Notes under the pieces: model-generated | What the model saw: the letters and a program-made list of their open reading frames with translations, nothing else | What the model was told of the DNA's origin: nothing | Database searches by the model: none | NCBI GenBank assembly: GCA_945613785.1 | Contig: CALZAJ010000117.1 | Location: 1-5,489 of the forward strand | Direction of reading: 5' to 3' | Length of the DNA stretch: 5,489 nucleotides | Source of the DNA: an uncultured Verrucomicrobiota bacterium | GTDB lineage: Bacteria > Verrucomicrobiota > Kiritimatiellia > RFP12 > UBA1067 | Part shown: positions 1 to 5,489 of the stretch, piece by piece | Layout: every line of letters starts with the position of its first letter | Position numbering within the stretch: the stretch's first letter is position 1 | Position numbers and translations under genes: made by a program

Positions 1-1
1 C

Positions 2-175
2 AAGCGCATCGTCTTCCTCAACCTCATCGCCGCCCCCGAGGGCATCGCGAAGGTTGAGAAGGAGCATCCCGACGTGCCGGTCTTCACCGCGGCGAAGGAC
101 GAGCGTCTGAACAGCCATTTCTACATCGTGCCCGGACTCGGGGACGCCGGCGACCGCATCTTCGGTACGCTGTGA
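2..175 (+). CDS. upp: Uracil phosphoribosyltransferase, C-terminal part (5' end outside window)
   Basis: Converts uracil and PRPP to UMP plus pyrophosphate, the cytoplasmic pyrimidine salvage step. Only the last 57 residues are visible, against a usual family length of about 208. The motif APEGI (visible residues 10-15 with the preceding Ala) and the C-terminal block YIVPGLGDAGDRIFGT (41-56) are hallmarks of bacterial Upp; the PGLGDAGDR segment lines the uracil pocket in this family. The reading frame is open from the window edge and ends at a TGA. The next gene starts 28 bases downstream on the same strand, so upp is probably an early member of the nucleobase operon, and it makes the product expected to follow uptake by the UraA-type symporter further down. 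The catalytic and PRPP-binding N-terminal parts cannot be checked here. Confidence 0.95.
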   Translation, partial: KRIVFLNLIAAPEGIAKVEKEHPDVPVFTAAKDERLNSHFYIVPGLGDAGDRIFGTL

Positions 176-192
176 GTGTTTGACGGACGCCT

Positions 193-197
193 AAGGA
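193..197 (+). promoter_or_regulatory. Shine-Dalgarno (AAGGA) for the AzgA-like fragment
   Basis: AAGGA lies 6 bases before the GTG at 204. An in-frame TAA at 192-194 overlaps it, so the reading frame cannot extend further upstream. The well-placed site supports GTG as a real start and suggests the short ORF is translated. Confidence 0.55.
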
Positions 198-203
198 CTC
201 GCT

Positions 204-437
204 GTGAACGACATCAAGGAAAGCATCAGGAACCTCGAGCGGTCCATTCTCTGGACGGATGGCATCTGCGCGCTCGCGGTCGCCGCGATGCCGTTCACCT
301 ATTCGATCTCGGACGGCATCATGTTCGGCGTCATCGCCTATACGCTGATCAACGCCTGCGCCGGAACCTTCAAGCGCATCCACTGGATCATGTACGTGCT
401 GACGCTGGTCTTTGCCGCGAAATACGCCCTGATGTAA
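204..437 (+). CDS. AzgA-type (NCS2) purine permease C-terminal fragment, 77 aa; remnant or small membrane protein
   Basis: Seen: a GTG-start ORF of 77 residues with two hydrophobic segments (about 19-35 and 39-53) and a third at about 61-76. From about residue 15 to the end it resembles the extreme C-terminus of AzgA-family adenine/guanine/hypoxanthine permeases: the stretch MPFTYSISDGI (29-39), then a GVIAYTLI helix, a basic loop (GTFKRIH, 54-60) and a last helix YVLTLVFAAKY. Full-length family members have roughly 430-450 residues, so about 370 residues, including all substrate-binding helices, are absent. Only 28 bases separate it from upp, so no upstream portion is present in any frame; this is not a simple frameshift. 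Alone it should not transport. It may be a deletion remnant that retained or gained a ribosome site, or a short membrane protein kept for another role. The first ~12 residues (MNDIKESIRNLE) are polar and I see no family match for them. Confidence 0.75.
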   Translation: MNDIKESIRNLERSILWTDGICALAVAAMPFTYSISDGIMFGVIAYTLINACAGTFKRIHWIMYVLTLVFAAKYALM

Positions 438-448
438 GGTTCAAAACC

Positions 449-454
449 GGAGGA
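449..454 (+). promoter_or_regulatory. Strong Shine-Dalgarno (GGAGGA) fixing the NCS2 symporter start
   Basis: GGAGGA sits 7 bases before the ATG at 462 and so sets the start of the 539-residue symporter. This matters because it places the unusual N-terminal domain inside the translated product. A competing ATG at 457 is in another frame and stops after five codons. Confidence 0.7.
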
Positions 455-461
455 AGATGAG

Positions 462-2081
462 ATGGCGCAGATGAATGCAGAGGAGAGGCGGGCGTTTCAG
501 CAGATGCTGAACGCGGTGAAGATCCTGGTCGTCACCGAAGGCAAGGTCGATTACAATGAGTCGACCACGCTGATCGGGCTGGTGGAGCCGTTTGCGAAGA
601 CCGATCCTGACTGCGACGCGCTCCTCAAGGCTCTGATCGAGGTCCGGGCGGACGGCGTGGTCACGGCGGAGGAGTCCGCCCGTCTTGTCGACCTGATCGG
701 CCTCCTCTCTCGCAAGGACTCGGGACTCGTCTACGGCATCGAGGAGAAACCGCCGTTCTTCGCGGCCCTCTTCGCGGCGTTCCAGCACCTGCTCGCAATC
801 TTCGTCGCCATCATCACACCGCCGCTGCTCATCGCGGGCGGCCTGAAGATCGACGACCTGAAGGTGAAGGGCTTTCTGGTCTCGATGGCGCTCTTCGCTT
901 CCGGCATCTGCACCTTCATCCAATGCAAGCGACTCGGACCCGTCGGCTCTCAGCTGCTCTGCGTGCAGGGTACGAGCTTCCAGTTCATCGGTCCGCTCAT
1001 CGGCGTCGGCCTGGTCGCCCAGAACGCGTCCGTCGCCCAGGGCGGAACGGCGGCGGGCGTGGCCTACGGACTCCCGCTCATCTTCGGCTGCTGCATCTGC
1101 GCGGCTCCCGCGGAGATGATCGCGGCGTTCCTCTTCAAGAAGCTCCGCACGATCATCACCCCGCTTGTCTCGGGCATCGTTGTCGCGTTGATCGGCCTCG
1201 GACTCATCAAGGTCGGCATCATCTCCTGCGGCGGCGGCTACGGTTCGATGGCGCCGGATGCGCCGTTCCCGTTCGCGGGCTGGCAGAACCTCACGGTTTC
1301 CGGCGCGGTGCTCCTGACGATCGTCCTCTTCAACTGCGCGGCGAACAAGTACCTGCGCATGGGGTCGGTCATCTTCGGCATCATCGTCGGCTACCTGATC
1401 GCCTTCTTCGGCTTCGACATGGTGTCCTTCGAGACGGGTACGCTCCTGTCCTTCAACATCCCCCAACCATTCAAGTGGGGCGTCCGCTTCGATCTCGCCT
1501 CGATCCTCGGTCTCGCGATCGTCTACCTGGTGACCTCCATCGAGGCCTCGGGCGACATCACCGCCAACTCGATGATCTCGGGCCTTTCCATCAACGACGA
1601 AAGCTATTACCGACGGGTGCGCGGCGGTGTTCTCGCGGACGGCGTGAACAGCGCGGTGGCGGGCGTCTTCAACTCGTTCCCGAATTCGATCTTCGCGCAG
1701 AACAACGGACTCATCCAGCTCACCGGCGTCGCCTCGCGCTACGTCGGCTACTTCATCGCCGCGATGCTCCTCCTGCTCGGACTCTTCCCCGTGGTCGGCA
1801 TGCTCTTCTCGACAATGCCAGACCCCGTTCTCGGCGGCGCGACCCTCCTCATGTTCGGCATGGTCGCCGCGGCCGGCATCCGCATCATCGCGTCCCAGCC
1901 GATCGGCCGCAAGGAGACGCTGGTCCTGGCCCTCTCCTTCGGCGCGGGCCTCGGCGTCGAGCTCTGTCCCGACATCCTCTCCCGCGCACCCGAGGCCGTG
2001 AAGGGCATCTTCAGCTCGGGGCTCGTGACGGGCGGCCTCGTCGCCATTCTCTCCAACGCCAGCATTCGCATCAAGGACTAA
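462..2081 (+). CDS. NCS2/NAT-family xanthine/urate-type symporter with an N-terminal TerB-like extension
   Basis: Predicted inner-membrane proton-coupled purine symporter of the XanP/XanQ/UacT group. The core starts near residue 98 and has the 14-helix hydrophobic pattern. Family positions are present: TM1 His109 (FQHLLA), the TM3 stretch VQGTSF (168-173), the TM8 Glu361 in TSIEASGD, Asp393 in VLADGVNS, and the NAT signature QNNGLIQLTG (413-422: Q413, N414, G416, T421), followed by VASRYVG as in XanQ-type proteins. At 539 residues it is longer than typical members (about 450-490). The excess is a soluble N-terminal domain (1 to ~85) with two related segments, 25-41 and 63-79, each an acidic E/D-G turn followed by a helix beginning at E-S, resembling TerB-like helical domains. 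xpt follows 3 bases later, favouring xanthine as substrate; urate, or both, is possible. It starts 24 bases after the AzgA-like fragment. Confidence 0.9.
   Translation: MAQMNAEERRAFQQMLNAVKILVVTEGKVDYNESTTLIGLVEPFAKTDPDCDALLKALIEVRADGVVTAEESARLVDLIGLLSRKDSGLVYGIEEKPPFFAALFAAFQHLLAIFVAIITPPLLIAGGLKIDDLKVKGFLVSMALFASGICTFIQCKRLGPVGSQLLCVQGTSFQFIGPLIGVGLVAQNASVAQGGTAAGVAYGLPLIFGCCICAAPAEMIAAFLFKKLRTIITPLVSGIVVALIGLGLIKVGIISCGGGYGSMAPDAPFPFAGWQNLTVSGAVLLTIVLFNCAANKYLRMGSVIFGIIVGYLIAFFGFDMVSFETGTLLSFNIPQPFKWGVRFDLASILGLAIVYLVTSIEASGDITANSMISGLSINDESYYRRVRGGVLADGVNSAVAGVFNSFPNSIFAQNNGLIQLTGVASRYVGYFIAAMLLLLGLFPVVGMLFSTMPDPVLGGATLLMFGMVAAAGIRIIASQPIGRKETLVLALSFGAGLGVELCPDILSRAPEAVKGIFSSGLVTGGLVAILSNASIRIKD
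2073..2077 (+). promoter_or_regulatory. Shine-Dalgarno (AAGGA) for xpt, inside the symporter's last codons
   Basis: AAGGA overlaps the final sense codons of the symporter and lies 7 bases before the xpt ATG, with only 3 bases between stop and start. This arrangement suggests translational coupling of transporter and enzyme. Confidence 0.6.
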
Positions 2082-2084
2082 CCG

Positions 2085-2660
2085 ATGAAAGAGCTCGAAC
2101 AGCGCATTCTCAAGGACGGACGCAGCCTGCCGGGCGGCATCCTCAAGGTCGACAACTTCATCAACCATCAGATGGACGGTGATCTCATGTGCGCGTGCGC
2201 ACGCGAAATCGTCCGCCTCTTCAAGGCCGAGGGCTTCACCAAGGTCCTGACGGTCGAGGCCAGCGGCATCGCCCCCTCGATCTTCGCCGGCTATCTCGCC
2301 CACATCCCCGTCGTCTTCGCAAAGAAGGCGACCCCGAAGACGCTCGACGGAAAGTTCGTCACCAAGGTCCATTCCTTCACCAAGGACCGCGACTACGACA
2401 TCATCGTCTCCAAGGAATACCTCTCGAAAGGGGACAAGGTGCTCTTCATCGACGACTTCCTCGCCTGCGGCAACGCCGGCATGGGTATTGTCGATCTCTG
2501 CCGCCAGGCGGGTGCCGAACTCGTCGGCATGGCGTTTCTCGTCGAGAAGGCCTTCCAGGGCGGACGCCGGCTCATCCTCAAGCACATGCCCAGCCTGCGG
2601 ATCGAATCCCTCGCGGTGATCTCCGCTCTCGGGGACGGTACGATCAGCTTTGCGGAATGA
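2085..2660 (+). CDS. xpt: Xanthine phosphoribosyltransferase
   Basis: Forms XMP from xanthine and PRPP in the cytoplasm, feeding GMP synthesis. The 191 residues match the Bacillus-type Xpt in length (about 194) and layout: an N-terminal segment ending LKVDNFINHQMD (20-31), VEASGIAPSIFAG (57-69) before the conserved PVVFAKK (75-81), a flexible-loop region VHSFTKDRDYDIIVS (95-109), the PRPP-binding motif VLFIDDFLACGNA (119-131, acidic pair D123-D124), and the C-terminal VEKAFQGGR (153-161) and RIESLA (172-177). All key elements are intact. The ATG follows the symporter stop by 3 bases, so uptake and trapping of the same purine are probably co-produced. In Firmicutes xpt is often paired with a xanthine permease under a purine riboswitch; no riboswitch is possible in the 3-base gap here, so any control would come from further upstream. 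This family is distinct from the gpt/hpt type. Confidence 0.95.
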   Translation: MKELEQRILKDGRSLPGGILKVDNFINHQMDGDLMCACAREIVRLFKAEGFTKVLTVEASGIAPSIFAGYLAHIPVVFAKKATPKTLDGKFVTKVHSFTKDRDYDIIVSKEYLSKGDKVLFIDDFLACGNAGMGIVDLCRQAGAELVGMAFLVEKAFQGGRRLILKHMPSLRIESLAVISALGDGTISFAE

Positions 2661-2687
2661 GGAGAGGTCAAAAGGAAAAAACGAGAC

Positions 2688-4088
2688 ATGACGAATCTGA
2701 CAGTTGAAGGCATCTACGACGCCCGTGCGCTTGGTTATCCGAAAATGGCCGTCCTCGGCGTCCAGCACCTCTTCGCCATGTTCGGCGCGACGGTGCTGGT
2801 GCCGATCCTGACCGGTCTCTCCATTTCGGCCACGCTTCTCTTCGCCGGTCTCGGAACCCTCATCTTCCACTTCCTCACCAAGCGGAAGGTCCCCGCCTTC
2901 CTCGGCTCGTCCTTCGCCTTCCTGCCGGGCTATTTCGCGCTCACCGCGATGCAGGGCGGCATCTGGGAGGGACTCACGAAGACGCAGCTTCTCGCCTATG
3001 CGTCCGTGGGCGTCGCCGTTTCGGCGCTCGTCTATCTCCTGGTCGCGGCGATCGTGAAGGGATGCGGCGTTCAGCGTGTGATGAAGTTCTTCCCGCCCGT
3101 CGTCACAGGGCCGATCGTCATCGGCATCGGACTCGTCCTTGCGCCGATTGCCGTCGGGAGCGCCTCGACCTGTTGGCCGGTCGCGCTCGCGGGCATTGTC
3201 GCCGTCCTGGTCGCCGCCTGCTTCGGGAAGGGTATGGTCCGCATCATCCCGATCCTGATCGGCGTTCTCGTCTCGTATCTCGCCGCCGTCATCCTGGGCA
3301 ACGGTTGCGGCTTGCAAGGGGCGTCCGTCGATTTCTCGAAGATCGCGGCGGCGGACTGGATCGGCCTTCCGTTCCATTGGGGCGAGACGGTCTTCGCAAT
3401 CGGCGGCGAAGGTGTCGTCGGACGCATCGCCTCCGCAATCGTCATCGTCGTCCCGCTCGTCGCGGCGACGATCATGGAACACGTGGGCGACGTCTCGGCA
3501 ATCGGCTCGACGATCAGCCGCAATCTTTTCAAGGATCCGGGACTGCACCGTACGCTTCTCGGCGACGGCGCGGCGACGCTCCTTGCGTCTCTCTTCGGCG
3601 CTCCGGCGAACACGACGTATGGCGAGAACACGGGTGTCCTCTCGCTCTCGAAGGTCTATGATTCGCGCGTCATCCGCATCGCGGCTGCGATTGCGATTGC
3701 GCTTTCGTTCTGCCCGAAGTTCGCCGCGGTGATTGCGACGCTCCCGGCGGCGACCGTCGGCGGCGTCTCGTTCGTCCTCTACGGCATGATCTCGTCCGTC
3801 GGCGTCCGCAACCTCGTCGAACATCAGGTCGACTTCTCGAAAGCGCGCAACATGCTGATCTGCGCCGTGACGATCGTCTGTGCGCTCGGCATCAGCTTCA
3901 GCGAATCGAAGGGCATCAGCTTCGCCGTCGGGTCCGTCTCCTTCACGCTCTCCGGCCTCGCCGTGGGCGCGCTGATGGGCATTCTCCTCAATGCCGTCCT
4001 TCCAGGCAAGGACTATGTGTTTGACGAGGTGACGGACTCTTCGAAGGACCTTAAGAAACCCAATCCCGACAACGGAATCCACAACTGA
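2688..4088 (+). CDS. uraA: Uracil:proton symporter (UraA-type, NCS2 family)
   Basis: Predicted inner-membrane uracil importer of 466 residues, slightly longer than E. coli UraA (429) because of a polar C-terminal tail (about 441-466). The 14-helix hydrophobic pattern is complete. UraA-type signatures are visible: VQHLFAMFGATVLVP in TM1 (25-39), the TM8 motif EHVGD with E264 and H265 (matching the substrate and proton residues of UraA), and the TM10 motif TTYGENTGVLSLSKVY (309-324) with E313, N314 and G316, the NAT-signature form that begins with Glu as in uracil transporters. FPPVVTGPIVIGIG (135-148) is also typical. The ATG is the only start near an upstream AAAGGA (2671-2676), whose 11-base spacing is rather long. 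It lies 27 bases after xpt. Upp at the left edge would convert the imported uracil to UMP. Uracil is the best substrate call; xanthine is less likely given the Glu in TM10. Confidence 0.92.
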   Translation: MTNLTVEGIYDARALGYPKMAVLGVQHLFAMFGATVLVPILTGLSISATLLFAGLGTLIFHFLTKRKVPAFLGSSFAFLPGYFALTAMQGGIWEGLTKTQLLAYASVGVAVSALVYLLVAAIVKGCGVQRVMKFFPPVVTGPIVIGIGLVLAPIAVGSASTCWPVALAGIVAVLVAACFGKGMVRIIPILIGVLVSYLAAVILGNGCGLQGASVDFSKIAAADWIGLPFHWGETVFAIGGEGVVGRIASAIVIVVPLVAATIMEHVGDVSAIGSTISRNLFKDPGLHRTLLGDGAATLLASLFGAPANTTYGENTGVLSLSKVYDSRVIRIAAAIAIALSFCPKFAAVIATLPAATVGGVSFVLYGMISSVGVRNLVEHQVDFSKARNMLICAVTIVCALGISFSESKGISFAVGSVSFTLSGLAVGALMGILLNAVLPGKDYVFDEVTDSSKDLKKPNPDNGIHN

Positions 4089-4162
4089 TGAGCAACGAAA
4101 TCTCAATCGGCTTCAATACGGCCATCTCGATGGTCAAGGACGCGCTCTATCCCGGCGAGTGA
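4088..4162 (+). CDS. 24-residue micro-ORF coupled to uraA (TGATG overlap), unknown
   Basis: The ATG shares its A with the TGA of uraA (TGATG), a classic layout for translational reinitiation. The product is MSNEISIGFNTAISM followed by VKDALYPGE; no family was recognised. It contains a possible short amphipathic helix (about 8-20) and is too short for a membrane span. It could be a small coupled peptide, the N-terminal stump of a decayed gene, or a chance ORF in GC-rich DNA. The 44 bases after it give no continuation in this frame. Codon choice (ATC, GGC, AAG, CTC) resembles its neighbours, which weakly favours real coding or a once-coding origin. No separate Shine-Dalgarno is evident, so expression would depend on uraA translation. 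Confidence 0.35.
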   Translation: MSNEISIGFNTAISMVKDALYPGE

Positions 4163-4180
4163 CCGCAGTCCGTCTTTATC

Positions 4181-4197
4181 TAACGACAAGTTAACGA
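4181..4197 (+). repeat. Direct repeat TAACGA x2 in the spacer before the barrel gene
   Basis: TAACGA occurs at 4181-4186 and 4192-4197, 11 bases apart start to start, about one helical turn. The 44-base spacer (4163-4206) is distinctly A/T-richer than its surroundings and is the longest non-coding gap in the window. It could hold a regulator site or local promoter for the barrel gene, but no convincing -35/-10 pair was seen and a six-base repeat can arise by chance. Confidence 0.2.
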
Positions 4198-4206
4198 ACG
4201 AGAAAA

Positions 4207-5121
4207 ATGAAGAAACTGCTGATTGCGGCCCTTGCGGCTGTTGCCTGTGCCGGTGACGTCCTGGCGGACGAGAAGCCTGCCTCTGGACTCGCCGAGGAAT
4301 CCTCTTGGACAGATGCGTTCTGGGGATTCGGCAACTACGGACTCTATTCGGGATACCAGCTCTACGGCTCGCTGGTGAACCGTGAGCCTACGCTCCAGGG
4401 CTACGCCGAAGTCAATGCCAACCTCTCCGTCTCCGACGTGAGTCTCGGATACCTCGGTCTCGGCCTGTGGTCCAACTCGGACCTCACCTGTTACCGTAAG
4501 GACAAGTACGGCCGCATCTTCAACGAATGGGATTTCAACATTCACTGGGGCACGACCTTCTGGTTCGATGATGACAAGACCTGGGGCCTCGACTACCGCA
4601 CCTCGATCGTGTGGTACTACTATCCCCATCGGATGTACCAGAAGGGCTATCGTGACGGCCGTCGTCAAGACACCGACACGACGATGGACTGGAACCATTC
4701 GTTTGCGCTCGTCAACCCGTTCGTGACGCCGTTCCTCGACGTCGTCCACGAGTATCACGAGTCCGACGGCAACCTCCTCCAGTTCGGTCTCAAGCGCAGC
4801 GACGTGATCGGCGATTCGCTGAAGGTCACGCCCTCGCTCACCTTCGTTTGGCGCAACAGCCACTACAACTGGTGCTTCCCGACCGGCTTCGGCACGATGA
4901 AGCACGGTACGGGTCTGGCGACGATGAAGATCGGTCTTGATCTCGACTACCAGATCTCCGAACACTTCGGAATCTTTGCCAAAGTCGCCTACTGTTCGGT
5001 CCTTGACAAGGACCTCCGCGACAACTGCGACCACCGCGACCAGGCCTTTGACGGATGCTACTACGGCATCAAGGACAAGGACTTCGCGTGGGGTGGTATC
5101 GGCGTCAGCTTCAATTTCTAA
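4207..5121 (+). CDS. Predicted outer-membrane beta-barrel protein of unrecognised family
   Basis: No named family was recognised. The 304-residue product begins with an apparent Sec signal peptide: basic MKK, a hydrophobic core LLIAALAAVACA, and a likely cleavage after VLA (residue 20) before DEKPA. The mature part is rich in Tyr, Trp, Phe, Gly and Asp and shows alternating polar/apolar stretches typical of beta-strands, such as LQGYAEVNANLSV (63-75), VSLGYLGLGLWSN (78-90), DFNIHWGTTFWF (109-120), SLKVTPSLTFVWRN (204-217) and MKIGLDLDYQI (240-250). It ends in WGGIGVSFNF with a terminal Phe, the usual mark for BAM-dependent barrels. Size is near that of the 12-strand nucleoside channel Tsx (about 290 residues), but I see no clear Tsx motif match. 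Mature Cys are at 95, 223, 263, 274 and 284. The leader is A-rich (GAGAAAA) with a weak ribosome site. Lying between nucleobase symporter and phosphoribosyltransferase genes, it may be a nucleobase or nucleoside porin; that is inference from context. Confidence 0.75.
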   Translation: MKKLLIAALAAVACAGDVLADEKPASGLAEESSWTDAFWGFGNYGLYSGYQLYGSLVNREPTLQGYAEVNANLSVSDVSLGYLGLGLWSNSDLTCYRKDKYGRIFNEWDFNIHWGTTFWFDDDKTWGLDYRTSIVWYYYPHRMYQKGYRDGRRQDTDTTMDWNHSFALVNPFVTPFLDVVHEYHESDGNLLQFGLKRSDVIGDSLKVTPSLTFVWRNSHYNWCFPTGFGTMKHGTGLATMKIGLDLDYQISEHFGIFAKVAYCSVLDKDLRDNCDHRDQAFDGCYYGIKDKDFAWGGIGVSFNF

Positions 5122-5130
5122 TCGGTAGAG

Positions 5131-5489
5131 ATGGATATCAGAAAGAAGTACCTCTCGGCAACCGACTTCCTTCGCGATTCGTGGCGCCTTGCCGCGCTCG
5201 TGAAGGGGTCCGGTTGGAAGCCTGACCTCCTCATCGCCCTCTGGCGCGGCGGCGCGTTCGTGGGTGTCTCCCTGCACGAGTTCTTCAAGGCCTCGGGCTG
5301 GAACATCCAGCACATTCCGCTGAAGTGCGCGAGCTACACCGGCATCGGTGAGAATGCCGGCGAAGTGGTCTTCACCCTCGGAGACGAGATTTTCGGACTG
5401 CTTCGGCAGGGCGACAAGGTTCTCGTGGTCGATGACGTCTTCGATACTGGCAAGACCGCCAAGGCGGTAAAGGCCCGCATCGATGCGAC
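5131..5489 (+). CDS. Purine-type phosphoribosyltransferase (type I PRTase), 5' part only
   Basis: The first 119 residues are visible; the gene runs off the window. It is a type I PRTase: WKPDLLIALWRGGAFVGV (29-46) is the N-terminal strand and RGG loop seen in hypoxanthine/guanine-type enzymes, HIPLKCASYTGIGE (61-74) is the position of the flexible region, and VLVVDDVFDTGKT (97-109, acidic pair D101-D102) is the PRPP-binding loop. The pattern resembles the hypoxanthine/xanthine-guanine group, perhaps the COG2236-type family, rather than Xpt, Upp or Apt; exact base specificity cannot be set without the C-terminal part. It begins 9 bases after the barrel stop with only a weak purine-rich stretch (GGTAGAG) directly before the ATG, so it is probably translated as part of the same transcript. 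It would add a second purine-trapping enzyme to the locus. Confidence 0.88.
   Translation, partial: MDIRKKYLSATDFLRDSWRLAALVKGSGWKPDLLIALWRGGAFVGVSLHEFFKASGWNIQHIPLKCASYTGIGENAGEVVFTLGDEIFGLLRQGDKVLVVDDVFDTGKTAKAVKARIDA

Larger units (their letters stand above)
1..5489 (+). other. Putative nucleobase uptake and salvage operon (interior)
   Basis: All genes share one strand, and the intergenic distances are 28, 24, 3, 27, -1, 44 and 9 bases. No terminator hairpin was seen. The contents combine two intact inner-membrane nucleobase symporters, three phosphoribosyltransferases and one outer-membrane barrel. Promoter, leader and operon end lie outside the window. Co-transcription is inferred from spacing and shared function. 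Confidence 0.7.

Noticed and set aside
438..461. Possible riboswitch or attenuator before the xanthine-type symporter
   Set aside because: Only 24 bases separate the genes, filled mainly by the Shine-Dalgarno, which is too short for a purine riboswitch. The other gaps are also at most 44 bases.
923..2182. A 419-codon + strand frame inside the first symporter
   Set aside because: Its translation is Arg/His/Pro/Gly-rich low-complexity sequence typical of an out-of-frame read; the overlapping frame encodes clear NCS2 motifs.
2657..2707. A 16-codon ORF starting in an ATGA overlap with the xpt stop and running into the uraA start
   Set aside because: The product is highly charged with no motif, and it ends within uraA in another frame. 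It might act as a reinitiation bridge, but nothing beyond the overlap supports it.
441..4106. A very long (about 1,220-codon) open frame on the - strand opposite the two symporters and xpt
   Set aside because: It is almost entirely Arg/Asp/Glu/Ala/His, has no recognisable domain, and runs exactly antisense to three well-supported genes. It follows from GC-rich codon usage that avoids stops in the opposite frame.
4237..4248. Possible lipobox (AVAC, Cys14) in the barrel protein's signal peptide
   Set aside because: Ala at the -3 position and a signal of only 13 residues are poor for a lipoprotein. A normal signal-peptidase site after VLA at residue 20 and the barrel-type C-terminus fit better.
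4180..5313. A 377-codon - strand frame opposite the barrel gene
   Set aside because: The + strand frame has a signal peptide and barrel features and is followed by a clear PRTase; the antisense product shows no motif and runs across both genes.

Overview
This is a GC-rich window (about 60% G+C by eye). Every supportable gene is on the + strand and packed head to tail, with gaps of 3 to 44 bases and one stop/start overlap. No terminator-like hairpin with a T-run and no gene-free stretch longer than 44 bases were seen, so it reads as the interior of a single operon cut at both ends. A secreted beta-barrel with a C-terminal aromatic residue points to a diderm (Gram-negative) bacterium. The barrel gene's A-rich leader with a weak Shine-Dalgarno would suit a high-GC PVC-type lineage (for example Kiritimatiellota or Verrucomicrobiota), but that placement is a low-confidence guess.

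Layout from left to right: (1) the 3' end of upp, uracil phosphoribosyltransferase; (2) a 77-codon GTG-start gene whose product matches only the C-terminal end of AzgA-type (NCS2) purine permeases; (3) a complete 539-residue NCS2 xanthine/urate-type symporter carrying an extra ~85-residue soluble N-terminal domain with an internal two-fold repeat resembling TerB-like helical domains; (4) xpt, xanthine phosphoribosyltransferase; (5) a UraA-type uracil symporter; (6) a 24-codon micro-ORF starting inside the uraA stop codon; (7) a 304-residue predicted outer-membrane beta-barrel of unrecognised family; (8) the 5' part of a second purine-type phosphoribosyltransferase, cut by the window end.

Together the genes make a nucleobase acquisition locus. 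The barrel could let nucleobases or nucleosides through the outer membrane, the two intact NCS2 symporters would carry xanthine-type purines and uracil across the inner membrane, and three phosphoribosyltransferases (Upp, Xpt and the partial one) would trap them as nucleotides using PRPP. The individual inner-membrane and cytoplasmic functions are standard salvage. The less ordinary parts are the barrel inside the operon, the domain fused to the first symporter, the detached AzgA C-terminus and the coupled micro-ORF. Operon membership and the barrel's substrate are inferred from context.
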